64,000 bases of DNA, from positions 7,169,173 through 7,233,172 of the forward strand of contig CM036245.1 in NCBI GenBank assembly GCA_020698575.1. Reading direction: 5' to 3'. Under the pieces are notes generated by a model, which did no database searches, was not told where the DNA came from, and saw only the letters and a list, made by a program, of their open reading frames with translations. Below, in pieces: positions 23,672 to 35,215 of the stretch (its first letter is position 1; every line of letters begins with the position of its first letter). Both the position numbers and the translations under genes were made by a program. Origin of the DNA: Bostrychus sinensis. Taxonomy: Eukaryota > Chordata > Actinopteri > Gobiiformes > Eleotridae.

Positions 23672-23960
23672 TGACTGCGAAAGCGGGGGCAGCAGTCTAA
23701 GCAGAGATGCTCAAACTTTCCCTCTCCCCGGACACTTCCTCCAGCTCTACTGGGGGAATCCCAAGGCTTATAGGCCTGCCGAGAGACATAGTTCCTCCAG
23801 CGTGTCCTTGGTCTGGCCTGGCTTGGTCCTGGCTTCTCCCGAAATGGAGGAGCAGCAGCTCTACTCCAAGCTCCTCACCCTATGTGTAAGGGAGCGCCCA
23901 GCCAGCCTGCGGAGGAAACTATTTTCAACCGCTTGAATCTGTGATTTTGTCTCTTCGGGC
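23672..23960 (-). pseudogene. non-LTR retrotransposon 3' fragment (RTE/Rex-like), minus strand
   Basis: GGCAGCAGTCTAAGCAGAGA, CTCTCCCCGGACACTTCCTC and GAGACATAGT...CCAGCGTGTCC are the reverse of the well-known fish LINE tail. An internal deletion is present, and TGCGGAGGAAACTATTTTC marks the inner end. A plus-strand copy is at 47640-48112. Confidence 0.75.
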
Positions 23961-24814
23961 AGTGTAAAGTGGCTGTTACTTTAAAATAATACTACTCAAG
24001 TTGAAGTAAAGGTAACGTGAAGTAAAAAGTACTGAAGAACAAATTAGTTGCTGTAAGTACGACTGCTGCTACCACAATTATGAACTCTACCACTGTTCCT
24101 CTTTCACTATTACTAGACATTTACTTTTTTTTAATTTTTTAATTTATACCCATAAATGTCCAGCTATATTTATAATCCAGGGGCGTCCAAACATTTTTCA
24201 CTGAGGGCCACATGCAAAAAAAATATGAAGAGGAACAGTACTTTTACTTGAGATTTGCAGTACCTCTTCCACCTCTGCTTGAATGTAACTTTCCTGTCCT
24301 CTTCTGTATCTCATGTGGTGTGGATGTTGAGTGGAGGAATGTGTCTCGTACCTAAAGGCTCAGAATCCTCTTTCAACACTTTTTGACTTGTTGAGCCAGA
24401 CGATGACATTCCTGCTCCGACCTGTGCCCGAGAGAGGATTCTCCTTAACAAACATCAACATTGTGCCTGGTTCATGTGAGTTCACTAATGATGTTGTTCG
24501 CAGAGGTCAGAGGTCGCTGTGGGGCAGAAGGCAGTGTGTGTTTTTTTGTAGAGAGCTCGTAAAACAGCACTGTGGTCATGTGGAAGAAGGGGGCATCTCG
24601 GGGCAAAAAACTTTCAGTTTCAAAAACTGTATCTAAGCTGTTGTGTGTTCATGCTCTTCCACACAGCAACCCTCTCTATTTATCCAGGCTTGGGACTGGT
24701 ACAAAGCGTACACTGGCTTGTTGTGACCCCGGTGGCTGGATTTTTTTTACCCCATTTCTTTGAGACCATGTTAAAATGTTTTTAGATGATATTTGGTTTG
24801 ACGTGATTAGATTT

Positions 24815-24935
24815 AGTTCAGACCTGGTTTTGACCTAGTTTAGACCTAGCTTACTCCCGGTTTAGTCCTGGTTTAGACCTCATTTAGACCTAGTTTAGAC
24901 CTGGTTTAGTCCTGGTTTAGACCTAGTTACCGCAG
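24815..24935. repeat. TTTAGACCTGG-type repeat array
   Basis: Eight or so TTTAGACCT/TTTAGTCCT units. Confidence 0.75.
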
Positions 24936-25464
24936 CCAAAGTTGGAGGTTATGTTTTTGCCGGCGTTCGTCTAACTCTAAAAGTTATGGACGGATTTGGA
25001 TGAAATTTTCAGAAAATATCAGAAATGGAATAAGGAACAAGTGATTAGATTTTTGGAGGTGACCTGGATCACCATCTGGATCCAGGAATTTTTTTAAAGG
25101 ATTCTTTACTACTGGGAGATGGGGGTAATTTTGCCATTAATGCCCAGAAACATTGGCAAATAAGATGACATCATGGTAGATGTTATAATCTGACATCATC
25201 CATCATCTGGATCATGTTGATATTCTGGTTCTGGTGATCCAGAAGGTTTTAAATATTGGGGGTACATATGAAATTGGATGTTGGACAGCAACGAATGTAG
25301 CTACACACTTGTAAACAAAGCCAAATGAAAGGTTGTTTTTTCTCTGTCAGTTGTGTGTTCACAGATTTGATGGATCTTTAATTCTTACTGAGCTAGATCT
25401 GGGCCTTTAGGGGTTTTTCTCAGGTGAGTGACCTATGGCTTGGCGGAGGTCTGCGCTCTCCGAG
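24930..25464. mobile_element. fish interspersed repeat (GGAGGTTATGTTTT ... CGGAGGTCTGCGCTCTCCGAG)
   Basis: Contains GGACGGATTTGGATGAAATT, GGATCCAGGAATTTTTTT and the end GGCGGAGGTCTGCGCTCTCC, which I recognise as a common teleost repeat. The class is not certain. Confidence 0.6.
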
Positions 25465-25545
25465 TAAGTCTAGTTTACTCCTGGTTTAGACCTGATTTTG
25501 ACCTAGTTCAGACCTGGCTTAGTCCTGGTTTAGACCTAGTTCAGG
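25465..25545. repeat. TTTAGACCTGG-type repeat array
   Basis: Short run of TTTAGACCT and TTTACTCCT units directly after the preceding repeat. Confidence 0.65.
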
Positions 25546-25679
25546 CTAAGGTTTTGCCCATATTTAGATCTTGGAAGCCAAATATTTTCTGAGCTGGTAC
25601 TTGAGCTAACGCTAAAACTCTTTTGTGAATGCCTGAAAACATAATGAAAAGTGTGAGTTTGTCCATGAGAAGTTTCTGA

Positions 25680-26060
25680 GTGATGCCCATTGTCCTAAAT
25701 GAGAGGATCCCATTATGCAAACTCCATTATGAGCTGATGGGACGTCCCACACATTAGCACTTCTCCGTAAAGGCTTTTATAACCGCTTCATATCCTGCCG
25801 CTGACGAGAGGAAGAGCATCGATTACAGGGGGTCATTTCCAACGCCACGAGAAAGTGTGTCCATCAAACGCTCAGGAGATCTGCGATGAGCGAAGGAGAG
25901 GTTTATACAACGAGAGGCGAGGTCAGGTCTGAGCTCTGGGCCCGAGGGAAGGTGGAAGCTCTCGCTGCTAATGAGATGGAAACTTTGTAAACTGTCTTCC
26001 ATCTTCACTGCTGTGGAGTGAGCAATGTGGAGCAAAGTAGTTTCTCACATACGACTCGCC
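25680..26060. promoter_or_regulatory. candidate conserved non-coding element
   Basis: Repeat-poor sequence with CCATTATGCAAACTCCATTATG, AGCATCGATTACAGG and GCTAATGAGATGG words. It lies between two TTTAGACC arrays. Confidence 0.35.
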
Positions 26061-26089
26061 TGTGGCTTATTACCTCGACCGAGAAAGTT

Positions 26090-26335
26090 ATATTAGATTT
26101 AGACCAGTTTTAGTCCTGGCTTAGACCTGGTTTAGACCAAGTTCAGACCGAGTTTAGTCCTGGTTTAGACCTAGTTTAGTCCTTGTTTAGACCTGATTTA
26201 GACCTGATTTAGACCAAGTTCAGACCTAGTTCAGACCTTTTTTAGTCCTGCTTCAGACCTAGTTTACTCCTGGTTTAGCCCTGGCTTAGACCTGGTTTAG
26301 TTTTGGTTTAGACCTGATTTAGACTATGTTCAGAC
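26090..26335. repeat. TTTAGACCTGG-type repeat array
   Basis: About twenty 10-11-bp units of TTTAGACC(T/A)GG, TTCAGACC and TTTAGTCC. Confidence 0.8.
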
Positions 26336-26550
26336 GCCCGCTGCCCTGTATGAGCCGCTGACAACAGCCAGGTCGCTGCCAGAGCTGGACTTTGGAAACC
26401 CTCTCCACCGCTGCGACGCAAAGCAAACTTATAAACGCACCAAAACTTATTTTTTTCAGTCAGAGTTGATCATCGACCCGGCGTATGCGAAGGGAATTTG
26501 TTTTTCATCATCAAAAGTGAGTACAACTAACGAGGGCTTGACATTACCTT

Positions 26551-26588
26551 TTTTTTTTCTTTTTTTTTTTTTTTGGGGGGGGGGCTTA
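26551..26588. repeat. poly(T)/poly(G) run
   Basis: T-rich run followed by about ten G. Confidence 0.9.
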
Positions 26589-27059
26589 AGGCAATTTTAT
26601 TTAAATACTGTATAGTCACTGCAAATGGTTGTGTATTTAAACGGCTAACATTACCACTGCACAAATCCACATTATCTTATTTCTGAGTCAATTTTTTCTG
26701 ATGACATTCTTTGGAAAACACAGATCCCAACTCCAGTAAACAGTGACTTCAGCTGACGATCAGTGGAGTAACATTAAACCAATGTTCTCGTCCTCCAAGT
26801 GTGACCATGCTGTGAAAACTATGAAAAGTAGCATCCCTTATTTGAGAGCATGACCGTGTTTTATGGTATGTACTTCACATTCATCTACGCAGATCCATAG
26901 GGAAGAAAACCCTGATTTTATTATCTTTATTTCTGTTAAAAGTGCTTCTAGAAGAATAACCTGTTTTCCTTATGACTTCTGTGCTATAAAAAGAATTAGA
27001 GCCATGTTTCAAAAGCACGCTGCACTCGTCTTGTCTGAGCTCGTGCCCACTCTCATGCA

Positions 27060-27330
27060 TTAGAGAGTCTTACAAAGACATATTTAATTCATTGGGAAAA
27101 GAGCCAAATTGGTCCTAATTAAGAGACCGGTGATCTTTGATTGCAGGCGGACGATTCGTTAAGAGGATAATTACCAGAGCTTGTTCTGTGAGCCGCTGAT
27201 CTCTTGTTCAAAGGCTAAATGAAAGGTTTGGAGTAATAATGGCTTGTTATTAGATGCAGGAAACATAAAGTGAATAATAAATATATTGATGGAAATTAAT
27301 TGTAATATTCTTGATTTTTAGAGATCATTT
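27060..27330. promoter_or_regulatory. candidate conserved non-coding element (strongest in the intron)
   Basis: Dense homeodomain, TCF and POU-like words: GGTCCTAATTAAGAG, GATCTTTGATTG, GGATAATTACC, GTTCAAAGG, AGTAATAATGGC, GAAATTAATTG. No repeat similarity. Typical of vertebrate developmental enhancers by texture. Not proven. Confidence 0.4.
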
Positions 27331-27370
27331 CTCTCTAAAGGAAAGAGCATCAGTAGAAACTTCTAAAGCA

Positions 27371-28082
27371 ACACTATCACAGATGGTAGAGCTGTTCATC
27401 CACTAACAAGAAGGTTGGTGGTTCAAACCCCACTACCATCATTGCATACTGGTTTTGTGTGCTTGGGCAAGACACTTATTGCCTGGGAATTCCAGCCTCA
27501 CTGCTGTCCCAGTGGATGAGTCTGGTCGCTATTGAATCAATTTCTAGGGCGGAGCAAACCCAAGTAAACTGACAGCGGAGTAAGCCAATCAGAAAATGGC
27601 GGACGTGACGTTAATAAAGTGACAAGAAAGTGAGCAACGCGAAAACATCTTCTTTTTTTTAAATAAAGGCTTCTAGTGCTGTACACGGCTGTGGGTTTAA
27701 TGACTCGATATGTTTTTGGTCATTTAAAACAGAATTTACCGCTGAATGAAACAAACTCTCGGCTCCTCTGTGCGGTTGTTGTTGAGGACGCTGCTCACGA
27801 AGAACACGTGACTTAAATAAACAAATCAAAATGCACAGTACGTTTGGGATTTGAATCCAACCACAGCGGACAGCGTGGTGACCAGACTGATGTTTCTCTG
27901 TATAATAATACAGAGACATATCAGTCTGGATTTTCCAGGCAAAGACATTTAACCCAGCTTGCCTCCAGTGTCTGCGCACACTGGTGGATGAATGTGTGAG
28001 TGTTTCTGAGTGTGAATGGGTGAATGGTTCCTTGATGTAAAGCCCTTTGAGCACCATGGAAGTAGGAAAGTGCTATATTTAC
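27371..28082 (+). mobile_element. tRNA-derived SINE, interrupted
   Basis: Head at 27385-27440 (ATGGTAGAGCTGTTC ... GGTGGTTCAAACCCC), then TGGGCAAGACACTTATTGCC. The conserved tail GTGAATGGGTGAATGG ... GTAAAGCCCTTTGAGC ... AAAGTGCTATATTTAC lies at 28010-28082. The segment 27533-27960 is foreign to this SINE type. Confidence 0.7.
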
Positions 28083-28404
28083 AAACATCGGCTAAACGAC
28101 CATAAGACCACAAATGCTGCAGCCAGAATCACATTCGACTCTTAAAAAAAATCCATTGTTCTTGTTCCTAGAAGAGCCTTACAACTTCAAAGTAGCTGCT
28201 CTTGTTTTTTTAGTCATGATGTTTTTGATTAATTTATTGCTTCATAATAACTTCCAAGCTGGTGTTAAAATGAACATAGTGTTGCTTTAAGCTGCCACAC
28301 AGAGACTCAAGTCAAACTTCTAATCAATAGCCTCTAGATTTTGCATGAAAATTTGCATGTTTATGTTTAAATTTGTATGTTGTTGTATGTTTAATGTACA
28401 TGTA

Positions 28405-28600
28405 AGTGAACAGTTCAGTTTAATTTTATTTCTATCGACCAATATCACAACAACAGCTGCCTCAAAAGGCTTTACAGGAATAGACATAAACATCAATCAA
28501 TCAAACACTCAAGCAGGCAAGTCCCAGGACATCCCCTGTACTTAGACCCTCCTTCTCGGTAAGGAAAGGAAACAGCTATAGGAAAAAGAGAAACCTCAGG
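28405..28600 (-). mobile_element. LINE/L2-like 3' repeat fragment
   Basis: TTTAATTTTATTTCTATCGACC, CAACAGCTGCCTCAAAAGGC and CTAGACCCTCCTTCTCGGTAAGGAAA-like words (here TTAGACCCTCC) match a common teleost retroelement tail in reverse. Confidence 0.6.
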
Positions 28601-28604
28601 CTGT

Positions 28605-28765
28605 AGATGCTCTCATGTGAGATGTTTTGGAGATTGAGATGGTTTGGACATGTACAGTGAATATATGAGCAGAGGAATGAGGCTGAGGTTAGCAGCTGGA
28701 GGCCTAGAGGAAGACAAGAGAAGAGATTTATGGTGAAAGAAGACCTGAAGTTAGTCAGTGTACAA
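28605..28765 (+). pseudogene. LINE ORF2 C-terminal fragment (RTE-like), second copy
   Basis: Translates to FWRLRWFGHVQ, then a stop, then WRPRGRQEKRFMVKEDLKLV, the RWFGHV and RPRGR motifs of RTE-type ORF2. Homologous to 12660-12860. Confidence 0.7.
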
Positions 28766-28989
28766 ACATAATCGTCACATTGCACTGACCTTAAAAATGA
28801 CAACAACAACATGTATCAAACAGGGTCAGCAGGTCACACTATTCATCCAGGGGTCAAATGTAGGCATGAAAGCACATTGCAACATGGGAAATGTTTTTTT
28901 GCACAGTTATGAGGTGTCCCAGCCTTTTATCAATGTTCACTCAGTTTACAGTGGTTCTCATTGTTAATCCGCTGCTCTCTTGCCCTATA

Positions 28990-29300
28990 TTTAACAAGTC
29001 AAAAGTGCACGTACATTCACCATAGGACCCCAAAAAGCGCTCGAGGGGAAACTGTGAGCTATATGTTGCGGTTGTATAAATAAGGTTGTCGTTCTTTACA
29101 AGTCGGATGGTGGCGTCCGCTGCAGCACATTCAGTGTAAAAGCTCGACAGATCTGCCCCAGTGAAAGCCGTCTTTATTGCGGTGTAAAAAGGCGATCTGG
29201 ATGTCTTTGTGGCTGTTTCCTTCTTGAGCAGCGTTTGAATGGGTTGCTCTTTTATGGGTGAACTTTTGACCCCTTTTGACCCTTCGCTGATGCTTCACTG
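28990..29300. other. repeat-poor intronic block
   Basis: Contains TTGCGGTTGT and TATTGCGGTG (RUNX-like) words. No repeat recognised. Possible regulatory DNA. Confidence 0.25.
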
Positions 29301-29639
29301 ACTCCGTAGATGGAGTCCAGTTTGTGTCTCAAAAAGGGTTAGCCTCTTTCAGTGCTGTGTGAGAGTTGACATCTGTCATACAAACACGCTGCCTCCATTT
29401 CCACTGAGCAACTATAATACACTCACTGTGCACTGACTGGCAACACTTCCATTGTCACTTGCTTTCTTGGTTTGAAATAGCTGCTGCTTTATGAATAGAG
29501 ATTAAAACATTGCATTGCCCAAATACAAGCGTCTCAAGGTTAAATGTAGGTTACGAGGGCAGTATAGTATAGTAACAGGTTTGTGGCTCTCTGAATTTAA
29601 AATTTAGAAAGCTTAGAGAACATAGAGCTTCTTGAACTT

Positions 29640-29900
29640 TGTAACATTTATTCATTCATTCATCGTCTTCCGCTCATTACCGTGCGGGGTTGCAGGCAGG
29701 CGCACTGACAGACTTCCTGGAGCCCAGGACAAGAAGGCTTCACATGGGCCCATTATAATAGAAAGTATAAGAAGAGGGACCATTTCTGGGCTCCTCTGAC
29801 CCTGAGGCCCGGGACAACAGATCCTTTAGCTGCCCCCCTGTCGACGGGCCTGATCGCAGGTACTGGAGCCTTATCCAGTAACTTTGGACCTTACCCCCAA
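29640..29900. mobile_element. composite of LINE tail and DNA-transposon fragments
   Basis: ATTCATCGTCTTCCGCTCATTACC is a LINE-tail word in reverse. CTGGAGCCCAGGACAAGAAGG and GAGGCCCGGGACAACAG resemble a GGGCCC-type element. CTGGAGCCTTATCCAGTAAC follows. Confidence 0.45.
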
Positions 29901-30699
29901 TTCACACCAAAGCAGCAGCAGCGTCACGCCAGACTCGAGTGAACTGCTTTCTGTTTTAATCAATCTGACAATTCACACCGGGGACGTCATATGAACGACT
30001 CGCCACGATGCTACACTCAAATTAGGTTGGAGTTCTATTTTTCGAGCGTCTACGCAGCGATCTGCAGAGCTACAGCCGGGAAACACAAGAAACAGGCTCC
30101 AAGTGTCAAAATAAACTTCCGCTACACTTTCAAAATAAAGGCTCACTGAAAACAGCAGTAATGTAAACACTACGCACCGAGAAGCTGATTCTTGAGAGGG
30201 AGAAATGTAATGTAATTTGCAAAGCCAAGCAGCCGTTTTACAAGGACAACCTGCAGAAGTAGAAGCTACAGGGCTCTGTAAAGACAACTTTCTGTAGACA
30301 GTGAGCTGTCTGTAAAACTCAGGGAGGAGAGCTGCTTGAGCAGCGTTACAGCAGCAGCTCTGACGACCTCAGTGTGAACTGACTGACTGTCAGACTGAAC
30401 TGCTGCTGCGACGCTCTCGAGACGTTTTCAGTGTGAATTCAGAGTTAGGCAGGGTGCACTCTGGACAGTTGCACAGCTGAGAGAGTGTTTTACCTTAACA
30501 TTTACCTGAACATCTACAAAATATTGGTGTTCTCAACTCACATTTTGCATTAAAATAATATTATATTTAGCTTAAATACCTGCATGTGCACTCTGTGTCT
30601 GTATGCAGCAACAGGCACACTTGCTCTGCAGATCTCAGAAATCTTAATCGACACTGATAATTTCCTGTGGGCGCCTTTTTTTTTTCAATCAAAATATTA

Positions 30700-30960
30700 T
30701 TACCCTTAAACAACTTACAGTTTACAGTTACAGTTACAGTTACAGTAAGCTCATCTGTTAGCCTCAGCATCATCTGTCTCCGGGTCACCTCTGTTCCTTC
30801 CTTGGATGTCTTTTTTTTGACAGATCCTGACCGCTGCAGACCGGGAACACCCAACAGTTCTGGAGACGCTCTGACCCAGTCGTCTACAGCCTTCACAATC
30901 GCTTTCTGTCCAGTTGTTACATAGCTTTGGATCGTCAATGTTAGAGGTCCTGAGATGTCT
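30700..30960. mobile_element. fish interspersed repeat (ACCGGGAACACCC / CTCTGACCCAGTCGTCTA)
   Basis: GGAGACGCTCTGACCCAGTC and CGTCTACAGCCTTCACAAT are words I recognise from a dispersed vertebrate repeat. Preceded by (TTACAG)n at 30715-30746. Confidence 0.5.
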
Positions 30961-31639
30961 TCCTCACTGTCCCATGTCTTAGGGTGCAGTCTTACACTGA
31001 TGTGATGTTTGGGGACAGCCTGGTGACTCTGCTCTGTCCCGTTCTGATCTCAGTGGACAGTCACACCAGCAGCTGCCTCTTCCAGCTCAAAGCCCCCCTC
31101 TCGTCCCGATCAACACACACACACACCTCTGTCCCAAACGCGGACATCCCTTACTCCATATGTCGTACTCCGTCAGTTTGGGAGTTGTGGACAGGAGCCT
31201 GAGAGATACAGGTCTGTGTTGTCTGTAAAGTGCTTAGTTGAACCTTTTTATTGTGCTTACACTGAAGAAGTTTTCTCTAATGCTAACTCAGCCATAAACG
31301 CTTTGTGACGTTTACTGAGGAGACAAAAACTTTCTCCAGACCATGTAATATAGTAAGACATTTACAGTATACCCTGGTTATTTGTATAGTAATATGTGTA
31401 GTAGTGAGTATATGTTATTTCCAGTACTTTGTTTACCTATATTATTATTACCTATTTATTATTATCCTCAACACGAGGACCAGTGATGGGTTGATCTTCT
31501 AATGATGAAAACCACACAGCGCTCTGATGGTTTGCTCACTTCATATGTTGTTAAAGAGACTTCTGGGTTTTTGTTCTTTTGAAAAACACCTTGAAAAGAA
31601 CATCACGAATCACAGCAGCCATCTGTGCAAAAGATTAGA

Positions 31640-31945
31640 ACATCCTTCTCCAACGTGCTAAATTTATTCGCTATTTTCACACGCAAAGTCATGGTGAGCC
31701 TTGATAAATAATATTGCGGGCGGTAAATGAATGAATTTGCATTTTCTCCGCCTTCCATTTTGCACACTCTGGGAAGAACGCCTCAGTTTACAGATTCATT
31801 AGGTCATAGGAGCAAAATCTGCATTGCGTTCACTCTGCTCCTGTAAGACACACAAATCTCAACTGCGTCTGGGTTTGCTCCAATTTTAGCGCATCTTATT
31901 CAGTTAGCGTGCATGCAAACCTTTGATAAATCTGGCCCTAAATGT
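31640..31945. mobile_element. DNA-transposon fragment ending TTTGATAAATCTGGCCCT
   Basis: The end TTTGATAAATCTGGCCC and internal GCGCATCTTATTC words resemble a fish element whose ends read GGGCCAGATTTATCAAA. Confidence 0.5.
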
Positions 31946-31989
31946 AGAGTCGGACGGTTCATAGACAGAGCTCAAGCCTAGAGGTGGAA

Positions 31990-32289
31990 TCAGCGGATGT
32001 CATTCAAACTGCTTCTGCACGTAACAGACCAGCACTCTGACCAATCAGAGCAACGGACAAGGTGAGCTTTTTTAGCTACCAGCAGAGCCAGCTGGTATAT
32101 TAGAGTTTTGTCATAGCCGGTCGGCGAAACAGCAAATACATCCTTTTTTAAGACGAATGATTTGAGTGCTTCTTTCTGCTCCACTTTCAAAGAAAAACCC
32201 AAATCTAACTTTTCCAAAACTGATGTCAAGTCCGATTCAAACGAGCGCTGTTCGTTAGCCACAGCCATCGTAGTTGTTCTGCTCTGCAC
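31990..32289 (-). pseudogene. RecQ-like helicase N-terminal fragment with damaged Walker A
   Basis: The minus-strand frame contains LGFSLKVEQKEALKSFVLKK followed by DVFAVSPTGYDKTLIYQLAL. The pattern matches RecQ motif 0 (Q-E-A) and motif I (PTGxGKS/T). The invariant Gly before Lys is Asp at residue 60, so ATP binding is expected to be lost. Similarity stops after about residue 75 (LVAKKA) and the frame ends 24 residues later without motifs Ia-VI. Teleost genomes carry multi-copy RecQ-like helicase sequences of this kind. This looks like a decayed 5' fragment sitting in bcas3 intron, antisense to the host. I am fairly sure of the helicase resemblance and unsure of the parent element. Confidence 0.6.
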
Positions 32290-33485
32290 CGTCGCCCAGA
32301 CCTGTCGTCATTGTGCTAAGCCCCGCCTACTCCACTCGCTACACACCCGCTACACAGATAGAGCGTTGTGATTGGTTCGACGAAGCCCTGAACGGAGCCA
32401 AGATTGGCCCCTATGGTGTGTTACTCGACCAACCCGCTAGGCAAAAAATATTTTCTGCTGCTATGGTGCGTCTAGATTTCTAAGCTACCATCATGGACTT
32501 CCTGCCTTTGCTGCACTCAAGGACGCTGTTGATGATGTTGTTGAAAATAAACAAAAGCCTAAGTCAAGTGTCACCCACCTCAGATATGTTCAATATACTC
32601 TATTTTAACATAAAAACATGGCTGACAGCTGCTAACATGCTTATAATAAACAATAAACAGCGTTGTGATGTGAAAGCTCTGTCGTTAAACGCGCCCCTGT
32701 GCTCTAATAACACGCCGCTTTCTCATTGGTCGGTAACTGTAAACAAAATAATGGAAACGCTGCTTTGAAGAGAAGTGATCGGTCGACGGCCCGCTGCGTG
32801 AACCCTCGTCCCATACATCACAGCACTCAGCGGGTCACATGATCAAAACCGGCCCCGGCTCTGACTGTGTGATTAACGGCCGCAGTTTGTGAGCCTGAGT
32901 GGGGACTTTCTCTGTGTAAACACTGCAGGCCCAAACGCACAGCTGACCGAGACTTTTTTTCCCACCGCCGGCTCATTAGAGAGGGGTATAAGGGGTGTCC
33001 CGGGACAGAACTCACACTCACCATGGGACGCTTTGAGTTAGGAGCGTAATAAAAACCTAATGCTGACCTGGAGCAGACTGGACTGGGTTTTTTTTAATGG
33101 GCTGTTAGACCTGAGAGAGCAACAACATCAAGAAGTAATTATGAAATATGAGCCAGAATATCTTCAGTAATGTTCAAATTAGGGAAACTCGTATATTAAT
33201 ACTGTAGAGCTGGTCGATATAGTTAGACCAAACCGTGTGATGCATGTTTTAATTTTGATGTGATCAGACAAAACATAAAATAATAATGACAATTCTGCAC
33301 TTCTACAAGCACAAATGATAAAAATTAGAGAAGGAGAGGCTGAAGAGGCTGATGGTTCTGCTGCTGCGGTGGAGTTGGGGGGCAGAGGAGGGTAGACAGG
33401 AGAAAGAAATCAATCTTCCAGGTTGAATTTACGCATACAGTTTCATATCTACTCTTAGTAGTATAGTTACTACTAAGAAAATACT

Positions 33486-34156
33486 TAGTATTTTCCAGAC
33501 TATAAGTCACACTTTTTTCATAGTCTGGCTAGGGGTGCGACGTATACCTTTCACGTGTTTGTTATTTTCACACTGACAGCTGCGAGAAGGCGCTCTAGGC
33601 TTGTGTCCCAGCATCTGCTGCACCTGTACCACTGACAATTTAAAATGTAAACATTACCACTAACAACTTAGGCTATAAAGACAACTGAGAAAGAGCGGAA
33701 TAATTGGAAATGGAACTGATGCTGAGTCTGACGACAGCCACGCAGAGGAGGAAGCGGCGCTTCGTCTACCTCCGGAGTTGGCGGAGTTGTTCAGAAGCGA
33801 CACCGAGGATGAAGAATTTAAAGGATTTAGTGATTAGGAGTGAGATGGTGAGTTTGGTGAACTTGTTATATTATGTTCTTTATGCTATAGTTATGTGAAT
33901 AACTGTTAATATATTACGTTAACATACGAGACACCTGTTCAGTTCGTTGTTTATGCTTCATGTAGCTGAATAACCATCAATGTGTTACGTTAGTAAACCA
34001 CACACCTATTCATCCTGTTGTTCTCTATTCTATTATTACTATAACTTGCCTTTCAACATGAAATGTCTGTTCTTGGTGTCAGACTTTGTAAAATAAATTT
34101 CCCCCAAAAAATGCGACTTATAGTCCAGTGCGACTTATTGTCCGGAAAATACGGTA
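33486..34156. mobile_element. MITE with TATTTTCCGGACTATAAGTC ends
   Basis: Left TAGTATTTTCCAGACTATAAG, right TGCGACTTATTGTCCGG + AAAATACGGTA. These are the diagnostic ends of a widespread teleost DNA transposon. Length about 670 bp. Confidence 0.85.
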
Positions 34157-34579
34157 GATATTATTTAAAACGTTACTCAAGTAAATGTAACAGAGTAAAT
34201 GCTGTATCCATGAATGCAGTGCACCAGTTCTTTACACTTTCCATATTTACGTTACAAGACACAGTGTATAACAATTACTTTCCATGGTTTACAGTGCACT
34301 TCAGTTGGACTTATTAGGATTTAAATGACCAGTGGCGTCACACTGAGAGGATGTGATGGTGTAAAGTGTCTCTCTCAGACCAGGATTTTCACAGTCCTCT
34401 GATGGTCCTGGTCCATGTTAATGAACTTTTCCTCTAATGTGAGTTCAGCTCTGACACTTTCTAAGGATTGAATAGATTTACACAGATTTAACAAAGTGTT
34501 CAGGAGATAATATTATGAAGCGTAGTGCAATGCAAACAGTCTGATAGAACACAGTATATGGGTCAGATATGTTTAATAT

Positions 34580-35215
34580 AGCTCGAACTAGACCAGTAAT
34601 AAACCAGGATAGACCAGAAATTATCACAACTAAATCAAGCATAAAACTAAATCTGGGGTTAACAAAGACTAAACAAGGATTACACTAGTCTAAACCAGGT
34701 CTAAAACTGAGCTAAACCAAATCAGGACTAAGGCAGGGGTGAACATGAGCTAAACAAGAATAAACCAGGACCAAACCAGGCCCAAACCAGGACCAAACCA
34801 TGATTTAAGTAAAACTAAACCAGGACTAAACCAGGACCAAACTGTGAGTTAAGCAGGACTAAACCAGGACTAAACCAGGACCAAACTGTGAGTTAAGCAG
34901 GACTAAACCAGGACTAAACCAGGACCAAACTGTGAGTTAAGCAGGACTAAACCAGGACTAAACCAGGACTAAACCAGGACTAAACCAGGGCCAGACTGTG
35001 AGTTAAGCAGGATTAAACCAGGACTAAACCAGGACTAAACTTGGACCAAACCACGATTTAAGCAAAACTTAACCAGGACTAAATCAGGACCAAACCACAA
35101 TTTAAGCAAGATTAAACCAGGACTAAACTGTGATTGAATTAGGACTAAACCAGGACTAAACCAGGTCGTCCATCAAAACAGGAAGAAACCCAGTCTAAAC
35201 TGGTAGTAAGTTTAG
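34580..35215. repeat. ACTAAACCAGG array (inverted TTTAGACCTGG family)
   Basis: More than thirty 10-11-bp units of CAGGACTAAAC / CAGGACCAAAC, with a higher-order unit of about 60 bp containing TGTGAGTTAAGCAGG repeated four times (34841-35009). Confidence 0.9.

Noticed and set aside
23628..23936. Open frame of 102 codons
   Set aside because: It lies across a reversed LINE tail and has no independent coding evidence.
30984..31202. Open frame beginning MQSYTDVMFGD as a possible upstream bcas3 exon
   Set aside because: No convincing splice sites and no resemblance to BCAS3. It is next to an interspersed repeat.
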